A stretch of 64,000 nucleotides of DNA from the NCBI RefSeq assembly GCF_035918235.1, contig NZ_CP109485.1, positions 434,001-498,000 on the forward strand, written 5' to 3'. Numbering within the stretch: the stretch's first letter is position 1; each line of letters begins with the position of its first letter. Positions 58,365 through 64,000 of the stretch are shown here, piece by piece. Both the position numbers and the translations under genes were made by a program. Under the pieces are notes generated by a model. It saw only the letters and a list, made by a program, of their open reading frames with translations. It made no database searches and was not told the DNA's origin. This DNA is from Streptomyces sp. NBC_01445 (GTDB lineage: Bacteria; Actinomycetota; Actinomycetes; Streptomycetales; Streptomycetaceae).

Positions 58365-59645
58365 TCAGGAGAGGACGACCTTCGCCTGATCGAAGTAGAG
58401 GTCGACGGCCTCGTCCACGGAGATGACGCCGTAGCCGAGCTTCTCGGCGATGCGCTCCAGGCGGACGTTCAGGGTGGAGCCGCCGACTCCGGGGGCGGGC
58501 GGTGTTGCCGCTGCCACGCCGGCGATCCGCTTCTCGTAGCCCTGGGTCAGGCGCACGAACGGGTCGTCGGTGCTGGCCGCGCCCTCCTGGCGGGTGGTGG
58601 GCGCCATGCCGATGTTGGTGCCGAGGATCTTCGCGACGCGCCGGTCGTTGATCATGAAGTTGATGAACTGCGCGGCCTCACTGCGGTACGGCGTCGCGCC
58701 CGAAGCGCTGAGCAGCATGCCCGGCTTGGCGTAGAGGCCGCTCGTGCCGGTGTCGGTGGGCGGGGTGGTCAGCTTCAGGCGGGTCCCGCGCGCCTCGCTC
58801 CGGCTGCCGACCTGGTTGTCCCACTCGAACATCGAGGCCGCACGGCGCGCGGTGACCGGAGCGCCCGGCTTCGCCTCCAGGATGACCCGGGCACCCGCGA
58901 TCCCGCCGGCGTCGCGCCAGCGCTCGATGAACGACAGGTAGCCGTGCAAGTCGTCGGGTGTGAAGCCCAGTTGACCGGCCTCGGTCCACGCCGTCTTACC
59001 GTGCTGCATCATCCACATCTCGACGCCCATGTAGTTCTGGCCGGGGTTGTCGACACCGACCTGTGCGCCCTTGGTGAACTTGGAGATCCTGGCGGTCTGT
59101 TCGACGAACGTCTCCCAACCCGTCTTCAGATCCGGCGGAGTGGCCCCCGCCTCGGCATAGAGCCCGGCGTCGTACATGAGCGCGATGCTGTTGCGCGACA
59201 GCGGAACGCCGACGCGGCGACCTTCGATCAGGCCGGCGGTCCGCAGCGCGGGCACGACGGCGCTCGCGTCGATCTCCTTGCCGGCACCGGTGAGTTCGGC
59301 AAGGTCGGCGAGGAGGTCGTGACTGGCGAAGGTGCGCAGCCAGGCATAGTCGACGTGCAGCAGGTCGGGCGGATTGCCGCCGGCGAGCGCAGTGGTCACC
59401 TTCTGCCAGTACGCGTCGAAGCCTACGAAGCTGGTCTTGATCCGGATACGCCGATGATCGCGTTCGAATACCGCGATGCACTGGTTGATGAGTTCGGCCC
59501 GGCCGGCATCACCCCAGAAGAAGTAGCGCAGCGTGGCCGTGCCGCCGGAGGCGACCGAACGCGCGCCGCTGCTGCAGCCCGTGGCGAGTCCCGCGGACAG
59601 CAGGGCTGCCAGGGCGGTACGGCGGGAGGGGGCGTCATTGCCCAT
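58365..59645 (-). CDS. sugar ABC transporter substrate-binding lipoprotein
   Basis: 426 residues. The N-terminus combines twin Arg and a lipobox (SRRTALAALLSAGLATGCSSG), which suggests a Tat-exported lipoprotein with the lipid on Cys 24. The mature part is a family 1 solute-binding protein (LRYFFWGDAGRAELINQCIAVFE, HVDYAWLRTFASHDLLADL, FEWDNQVGSRSEARG). It is the first gene of the operon. Three AGCGCT-core palindromes lie between 62 and 196 bases upstream. The ligand is unknown. Confidence 0.9.
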   Translation of the reverse strand: MGNDAPSRRTALAALLSAGLATGCSSGARSVASGGTATLRYFFWGDAGRAELINQCIAVFERDHRRIRIKTSFVGFDAYWQKVTTALAGGNPPDLLHVDYAWLRTFASHDLLADLAELTGAGKEIDASAVVPALRTAGLIEGRRVGVPLSRNSIALMYDAGLYAEAGATPPDLKTGWETFVEQTARISKFTKGAQVGVDNPGQNYMGVEMWMMQHGKTAWTEAGQLGFTPDDLHGYLSFIERWRDAGGIAGARVILEAKPGAPVTARRAASMFEWDNQVGSRSEARGTRLKLTTPPTDTGTSGLYAKPGMLLSASGATPYRSEAAQFINFMINDRRVAKILGTNIGMAPTTRQEGAASTDDPFVRLTQGYEKRIAGVAAATPPAPGVGGSTLNVRLERIAEKLGYGVISVDEAVDLYFDQAKVVLS

Positions 59646-59706
59646 GCGGCTCCTCCGCGAGGTAGGTCAACTGCGTTGCGTCAATTTCTTGTTGAGGCGC
59701 GACTCT

Positions 59707-59720
59707 TGCAGGCGCTCGCA
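59707..59720. promoter_or_regulatory. LacI-type operator, proximal copy
   Basis: TGCAGGCGCTCGCA matches the perfect distal site TGCGAGCGCTCGCA at 12 of 14 positions. It begins 62 bases upstream of the binding-protein start. Confidence 0.5.
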
Positions 59721-59737
59721 GAGCCGTCAATGCTTCC

Positions 59738-59751
59738 AGCAAGCGCTTTCT
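59738..59751. promoter_or_regulatory. LacI-type operator, middle copy
   Basis: AGCAAGCGCTTTCT is symmetric at 12 of 14 positions and nearly identical to the perfect palindrome AGAAAGCGCTTTCT at 51752. Centre 31 bases from the proximal copy. Confidence 0.5.
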
Positions 59752-59825
59752 CACAAGGGTTGCAACGGGACGGGCAGCGGGCATGCAGCCGCGTCCGCTC
59801 TGCGGATCGGTACTCTCGACAACTC

Positions 59826-59841
59826 CTGCGAGCGCTCGCAG
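59826..59841. promoter_or_regulatory. LacI-type operator, distal perfect copy
   Basis: CTGCGAGCGCTCGCAG is a perfect 16-base palindrome about 180 bases upstream of the operon. Its distance from the other copies would permit looping. Confidence 0.58.
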
Positions 59842-59980
59842 AGCAGGGTGGCCGCAAGGTCGCAGGCTTGACATCGCGGCCACCCCGGCACCCAACCCGG
59901 GGACAACGCGTTCGAGGGCGGCCGCCTGACCGGCGTCTTCGAACGCTGACCCTTGGCCCAGGCCCCGACACACCCAGCGA

Positions 59981-60031
59981 GCCCGGGGCTGTCCGTTCTC
60001 CGGCACACCCGGAGAACGGACAGCCCCGGGC
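59981..60031. terminator. orphan 23-base-pair hairpin, terminator-like
   Basis: The left arm (59981-60003, starting GCCCGGGGCTGTCCG) and the right arm (60009-60031) pair perfectly over 23 bases around CACAC. It lies between divergent genes, so no recognised coding gene ends here. It may terminate a small RNA or a lost gene, or insulate the two promoters. Confidence 0.7.
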
Positions 60032-60301
60032 ACAAGCATCTACGGGAGGCGAGAAGGCCCACCGCCCCCAACGCCTGTGCAACGAGGTCTCCCCCGTGCC
60101 GCGCGAAGCGCATTCAGCCGGTTCGCCGACTCCCGCGAGAGGCTCAAGCGGCTGACCATGAATACCCCCCGCCGTCCCGGGACACCCGGGGAACGTGACA
60201 TTCCGCGATCTGCCATGCGTACGTGGTCCCTACACCGGCCGTCGCCGGGCGAGCTGCCCGCGGTAGGAGCTGAGCAATCACGCAGAGGAGCAGCTGTAGC
60301 C

Positions 60302-60490
60302 ATGACCCACAACAAGAGAGACAAGGAAGTCATGCGGGAACTGCTCCGCCATCACGGGCAGACCTATGCCGCCGAGGCCCACATCCAATTGAAGAACACC
60401 ACGCAGCCGCTCTACCGGACGCTCGTCCTGGCGTACCTGCTCAGCGCGCGATCCGTGCTTCTGCGACTCGTCCTGTGCGCGGAGCCTGGG
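60302..60490 (+). pseudogene. endonuclease III-like (HhH-GPD) protein, N-terminal fragment
   Basis: ATG 60302 behind GAGGAG reads DKEVMRELLRHHGQTYAAEA, HIQLKNTTQPLYRTLVLAYL, LSARSVLLRLVLCAEPG. This matches the N-terminus of a Streptomyces HhH-GPD base-excision family that begins ..LL..HGRTYA.EAGI.L....PLYRLLVL..LLS.R. The helix-hairpin-helix, catalytic Lys/Asp and any Fe-S Cys are missing. After residue 63 the frame is unrelated until a stop at 60583. The start signals are intact but the body is deleted. Confidence 0.55.
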
Positions 60491-60575
60491 ACACGGAGCC
60501 GCCAGCATCAGACATCCTTTCCATCCGCCGGGGTACCCGCGTGCCACACCAGCCCACCGAGGAAGGGAGAGATCC

Positions 60576-60827
60576 GTGAGTGACCGCCGACCCGAGGAGC
60601 CGGTACCGGGGCCCATCCCGAGGGACATGCCCGACCAGCAGGCAGGCACCGGCGCTGATCCCTGGGAAGCCGCAGGCGATGTGGCACAGCCGACCAATGG
60701 GGAGCGGCACGAGCCCGACCCGGAGATCCCCGACACGGACGAAGCGGGTACCGGCCGACGGGGCACCACCCCGCACTCCGGAAGCCCGAGCCCCGAGCAC
60801 CCCGTGCCCGACGAACCGTCCGGCTGA
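60576..60827 (+). CDS. small acidic, disordered protein of unknown function, 83 aa
   Basis: 83 residues from GTG 60576, with GGAAGGGAG eight bases upstream, one of the best ribosome-binding sites in the window. The protein is rich in Pro, Glu, Asp and Gly (EEPVPGPIPRDMPDQQAGTGADP, HEPDPEIPDTDEAGTG) with almost no hydrophobic residues. It is probably intrinsically disordered. No family or function is recognised. It is preceded by the endonuclease relic and is convergent with the LigD-type gene. Confidence 0.65.
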   Translation: MSDRRPEEPVPGPIPRDMPDQQAGTGADPWEAAGDVAQPTNGERHEPDPEIPDTDEAGTGRRGTTPHSGSPSPEHPVPDEPSG

Positions 60828-60899
60828 CGCTCCGCGCCAGGTGACAGCTCCGGCACAGGGGGCTGGACAGAACGGCCGCCACACTCGGTCGGTCGGCTG

Positions 60900-61829
60900 T
60901 CACCCACGGAGGGATGCGAGTCGGCGCACGGCCGGTCCCAGGGTCCGTCCGTGCGTCATCAGCCCCGCCCAGGGGCTGGTGCGACCCTGCTCGGCGGCAT
61001 CAGCAATCGTCCAGCGCCGCGCGTCCAGCCGTGGATCGTCCAACTGGCTCCGGGAGAGGGGGACGGCGACCGGCGCACCGGGCTTGGCACGGACGGCGAA
61101 GGGAACCACAGCGGTCTGCGCGTAGGCGTTGCGCTGCACGTCGAGGTAGAGCCGGTCGCCGCGATCCCTCTTGCGGGGCTCGGTGGTGAGTTCGTCAGGG
61201 TGCTCGCCCGCGAGGGTGCCGACGACGTCCGTGGCGAAGTCGCGCACCTCGTCGAAGTCGTGGCACCTGGCGAGGGGGACAACAACATGCAGGCCCCGCG
61301 AGCCGGTGGTCATCAGCCCGGACGGGAGTTTCAGCTCGTCGAGCAACTCCCCCAGGAGTCTTGCCGCTTGACGCACGGAGGTGAAATCACCCCCGTCCGC
61401 CGGGTCGAGGTCGAGGACCAGGCGGTCGGGCCGGTCGATCCGGTCGGCTCTGGACAGCCAGCGGTGCAGCGTGAGGCATGCATGATCGGCGAGGTGGACG
61501 AGTGTCGCGGTGTCCTCGCACACGGGATGGACGACCGTGCCGCCCTCTTTGGGCACCTCGGCGCGTTCGATCCAGTCCGGGTAGTGGTCCGGGGTGTTCT
61601 TCTGGACGAACTGGGGCCTGTCGATCCCGTCCGGGTGCCGTTCCAGCATCAGCGGGCGGCCCCGCAGGTGCGGCATCATGAAGGGTGCGACCGCGCGGTA
61701 GTACTCGACGAGGTCGCTTTTCGTGTACGCCTCGCCGCGCCTGCTCCCGCTCGCGGGAAGCAGCACCTTGTCCGGGCGGTGGACGTCGACGGTCCGACGG
61801 CCCACACGGACCGTCTCGGAGCTGGTCAT
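60900..61829 (-). CDS. ligD: LigD-type primase-polymerase domain protein
   Basis: 309 residues, a stand-alone polymerase domain of the kind fused in LigD. Seen are VHRPDKVLLP near the start, PFMMPHLRGRPLMLERHPDG, the metal-binding LDLDP (about 137-141), TTGSRGLHVVVPL (the SxH motif of archaeo-eukaryotic primases) and RGDRLYLDVQRNAYAQT. Such enzymes fill gaps and add ribonucleotides during non-homologous end joining with Ku, in the cytoplasm. Neither a ligase domain nor ku is present nearby. It follows the transketolase gene by 15 bases and is probably cotranscribed. Start ATG 61829. Confidence 0.88.
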   Translation of the reverse strand: MTSSETVRVGRRTVDVHRPDKVLLPASGSRRGEAYTKSDLVEYYRAVAPFMMPHLRGRPLMLERHPDGIDRPQFVQKNTPDHYPDWIERAEVPKEGGTVVHPVCEDTATLVHLADHACLTLHRWLSRADRIDRPDRLVLDLDPADGGDFTSVRQAARLLGELLDELKLPSGLMTTGSRGLHVVVPLARCHDFDEVRDFATDVVGTLAGEHPDELTTEPRKRDRGDRLYLDVQRNAYAQTAVVPFAVRAKPGAPVAVPLSRSQLDDPRLDARRWTIADAAEQGRTSPWAGLMTHGRTLGPAVRRLASLRG

Positions 61830-61844
61830 CTCGGAGTCCTTCGG

Positions 61845-63692
61845 TCAGCGCACGACGGCCGTCTCGACCAGCAGCCGCGCCGCCGCCGCGATCGACTCGG
61901 CATCGATACCGGCTGCGTGCAGTTGCTCCGCGGGACTCGCCGAGCCGGGCATCGTCCGGACAGCCAGGCGCACGAGGCGCGGTACGGGACGGCCGTCGGT
62001 AAAGGCGTCGAGCACCGAGTCCCCGATACCGCCCTCCGCGCGGTGGTCCTCCACTGTCAGGAGGCAGCCGGTGCTTTCGGCGGCCTCGCGCAGGGTGCTG
62101 CGGTCGACGGGCTTGACGGAGTAGAGGTCGATCACCCGGACCTGGATGCCCTCGCGGTCGAGCAACTCGGCGGCCTTCAGCGCCTCGTGGAGGGTGACGC
62201 CCGCCGAGACCACGGTCAGCCGGTCCTCGCCGGATGCGCGCAACACTTTGCTTCCGCCGATCGGGAACTCCTCGGTGGGGCTGTAGATGACGGGGGTGTC
62301 GCCGCGGGAGGTGCGCAGATAGCGGATGCCCTCGAGGTCGGCCATCTCCGCGACGAGCTTCGCCGTCTGGTTGCCATCGCACGGGTACAGCACCGTCGAG
62401 CCGTAGATCGCCCGGAACATCGCCAGGTCCTCGAGCCCCATCTGCGAGGGCCCGTCCTGACCGATGGCGACGCCCGCGTGCGACCCGACCAGGTTGATCC
62501 CGGCCCCGCTGATCGAGGCCATGCGCACGAAGTCGTACGCGCGGGTGAGGAACGCGGCGAAAGTGGAGGCGTACGGCACCCAACCGCGCGTCGCCATCCC
62601 GACCGACGTGGCGACCAGTTGCTGCTCGGCGATGTAGCACTCGAAGAAGCGGTCGGGGTGCTCCTTGGCGAAGAACTCGGAGCGCGTGGAGTCGCTCACC
62701 TCGCCGTCCAGGGCGACGACGTCGCCACGGGCGGTTCCGACAGCGGCGAGAGTCTTCCCGTAGGCGTCGCGGGTGGCGACCTCGTCACCCGTCTCGTAAC
62801 GGGGAAGGTCCGCATGGCCCGAGCCCACGGGATGCAGCATCCGTGCGGCGGACGGATGCTGCACCTCTACCCGTAGGTCGCGTACGCCGCCGAGTTCGGC
62901 GATCGCTTCCTCGGCGTCCGGCAGCGGCTTGCCGTGCAGGCCCTCGCGGTCCTGGACGGATGCCACGCCCTTGCCCTTGAGGGTGCGGGCGAGGATCGCG
63001 GTCGGCTGCCCGATGGTGGACAGGGCCTCGCCGTAGGCGCGGTCGATGGCGTCGACGTCGTGCCCGTCGACCTCGACGGTGTGCCAGCCGAAGGCCTGGA
63101 AGCGGCGCGCGTAGGCGTGCAGGTCGTGTCCGTGCCGGGTCGGGCCGCGCTGGCCGAGGCGGTTGACGTCGACGATCGCCGTGAGATTGTCCAGGTGCTC
63201 GTAACCCGCGTGCTCGGTGGCCTCCCACACGGAGCCCTCGGCGAGCTCGCTGTCGCCGCACAAGACCCAGACGCGGTATCCGGTTCGGTCGAGCCGCTTG
63301 CCGGCCAGCGAGATGCCGACGGCGACGGGCAGCCCCTGTCCGAGCGAGCCTGTCGCCGTCTCGACCCATGGCAGCTGCCGTGGCGTCGGATGTCCTTCGA
63401 GCCGGCTGCCGAGCCTGCGGAACGTCAGCAGCTCGGTGTCGTTGATCGCGCCGGCCGCCTTGTACGCGGCGTACAACAGCGGGGAAGCGTGCCCCTTCGA
63501 GAGTACGAACCGGTCATTGCCGGGATGTGCGGGGCGGTCGAAGTCGTAGCGCATGTGGTTCGCCAGGAGAACGGCCATCAAGTCGGCAGCAGACATCGAG
63601 GAGGTGGGATGCCCGGAGCCCGCGGCGGCGGAGGCGCGGATGCTGTCGACGCGCAACTGCTGGGCGAGTTCTGAAAGTTGACGGGTATTCAT
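61845..63692 (-). CDS. tkt: transketolase
   Basis: 615 residues in one chain. The thiamine-diphosphate and Mg site is CGDSELAEGSVWEATEHAGYEHLDNLTAIVDVNRLGQ near residues 150-185. The pyrimidine-binding domain has CYIAEQQLVATSVGMATRGWVPYASTFAAFLTRAYDFVR, with the catalytic Glu in AEQQ. The C-terminal domain ends VEDHRAEGGIGDSVLDAF. ATG 63692 is preceded by GGAAGGAG, a clear ribosome-binding site, so the in-frame codon at 63719 is rejected. It transfers two-carbon ketol units in the pentose phosphate pathway. The length (shorter than the 690-residue housekeeping form) suggests a second, specialised copy. Pairing with the LigD-type gene is unusual functionally. Confidence 0.92.
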   Translation of the reverse strand: MNTRQLSELAQQLRVDSIRASAAAGSGHPTSSMSAADLMAVLLANHMRYDFDRPAHPGNDRFVLSKGHASPLLYAAYKAAGAINDTELLTFRRLGSRLEGHPTPRQLPWVETATGSLGQGLPVAVGISLAGKRLDRTGYRVWVLCGDSELAEGSVWEATEHAGYEHLDNLTAIVDVNRLGQRGPTRHGHDLHAYARRFQAFGWHTVEVDGHDVDAIDRAYGEALSTIGQPTAILARTLKGKGVASVQDREGLHGKPLPDAEEAIAELGGVRDLRVEVQHPSAARMLHPVGSGHADLPRYETGDEVATRDAYGKTLAAVGTARGDVVALDGEVSDSTRSEFFAKEHPDRFFECYIAEQQLVATSVGMATRGWVPYASTFAAFLTRAYDFVRMASISGAGINLVGSHAGVAIGQDGPSQMGLEDLAMFRAIYGSTVLYPCDGNQTAKLVAEMADLEGIRYLRTSRGDTPVIYSPTEEFPIGGSKVLRASGEDRLTVVSAGVTLHEALKAAELLDREGIQVRVIDLYSVKPVDRSTLREAAESTGCLLTVEDHRAEGGIGDSVLDAFTDGRPVPRLVRLAVRTMPGSASPAEQLHAAGIDAESIAAAARLLVETAVVR

Positions 63693-63888
63693 GTCACTCC
63701 TTCCGAGGGGTTGTCGCACCGGACGGGGCTCCCGCTACGCACGCCGGCGGTTGCTTGCGCACCGGCGCGCAGCTGAACAGATGCCCGTACGCGGCGACCT
63801 CCGTCCCCGTGTCCGGCCCCGACAGCCACGAACGTGCAGCGCGAGAAGCAGCGCCCGGGGTCGTCGGCAACGGCGGGAGGGGCTCGAC

Positions 63889-63999
63889 GTGTCTGATCCC
63901 GTGGTCGCACAGATGCGGCGCGTCGGGCAGCCCGTGTACGCGGCGACGCCTGGAAAAGGCAACAGTTTGTTGCCGTTCCGGGCGGCCTTGGGCAGGGAC
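63889..63999 (+). CDS. possible start of a gene running off the right edge
   Basis: GTG 63889 follows GGGAGGGG with good spacing and opens a frame (SDPVVAQMRRVGQPVYAATP, GKGNSLLPFRAALGRD) that continues to the window end without a stop. Third positions are mostly G or C. The product is not recognised from 37 residues. It is divergent from the transketolase gene. Confidence 0.35.
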   Translation, partial: MSDPVVAQMRRVGQPVYAATPGKGNSLLPFRAALGRD

Positions 64000-64000
64000 G

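Larger units (their letters stand above)
59646..60301. other. regulatory region with palindromes and an orphan hairpin
   Basis: There is no gene. It contains three LacI-type palindromes (59707, 59738, 59827) and a very strong hairpin (59981-60031) that follows no recognised gene. GAGGAG before 60302 is the ribosome-binding site of the truncated endonuclease gene. Confidence 0.5.

Noticed and set aside
60951..62876. 641-residue plus-strand frame
   Set aside because: Antisense shadow of the LigD-type and transketolase genes.
1..64000. tRNA or rRNA genes
   Set aside because: I looked for tRNA cloverleaf arms and rRNA-like conserved blocks and saw none. A covariance-model scan would be decisive.

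Overview
The window reads as part of a Streptomyces-type actinomycete chromosome. Codon third positions are almost always G or C, GTG and TTG starts are frequent, several exported proteins carry twin-arginine (Tat) signals, and TetR, LacI, ROK, MarR and GlxA-type regulators are dense. The mix of modular secreted hydrolases, sugar ABC transporters, insertion-sequence debris and at least a dozen decayed genes is what one expects on a variable chromosome arm rather than in the conserved core. This placement is inferred from content, not from a database match.

Layout. 1-9.5 kb: small oxidoreductase/regulator pairs: SDR with TetR (twice, one SDR frameshifted), a Tat-exported phosphatase, an alpha/beta hydrolase, an IS5-like remnant, and MarR divergent from an FMN reductase. 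10-16.7 kb: a GH15 enzyme, a small membrane-anchored protein, a GlxA-type regulator divergent from a four-gene operon (DJ-1-like protein, a small protein and two membrane proteins). 16.9-25 kb: a sugar-uptake operon (binding protein, two permeases, Gfo/Idh dehydrogenase, then a secreted protein of unassigned glycosidase type) divergent from a ROK regulator. 25.05-26.85 kb: an IS605-type element with broken tnpA and tnpB. 27.3-32.9 kb: a secreted PQQ-type sugar dehydrogenase, then a four-gene operon around a GMC flavoprotein with a Tat-signal partner. 33-38 kb: three secreted ricin-B-lectin proteins (ThuA-type, beta-helix/GH55-like, GH18 chitinase). 38.5-42 kb: gene fragments, a phosphoribosyltransferase, and two truncated transposase genes joined end to end. 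42-45.5 kb: a CMD-family protein, a LacI regulator followed by a decayed GH1 beta-glucosidase, and a DUF1304-TetR pair. 45.6-48.6 kb: a GH16-GH64 beta-1,3-glucanase operon behind a perfect LacI-type palindrome. 48.9-51.6 kb: an NAD(P)-binding protein and an EamA transporter divergent from LysR. 52-59.6 kb: a six-gene sugar operon (binding protein, two permeases, DUF624 protein, LacI, Gfo/Idh) convergent with another Gfo/Idh gene, with clustered AGCGCT-core palindromes upstream. 60-64 kb: a decayed endonuclease gene, a small acidic protein, a LigD-type polymerase and a transketolase.

Functional picture. The secreted enzymes (GH18, GH16, GH64 and a GH55-like protein) fit attack on fungal-type chitin and beta-1,3-glucan. 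The two ABC-transporter loci import unknown oligosaccharides or glycosides, and the neighbouring Gfo/Idh proteins suggest processing through oxidised intermediates. The most original leads are the GMC/Tat-partner operon at 29-32.9 kb, the unassigned secreted protein at 16.9-19.3 kb, and a very strong nested inverted repeat at 27.1 kb.
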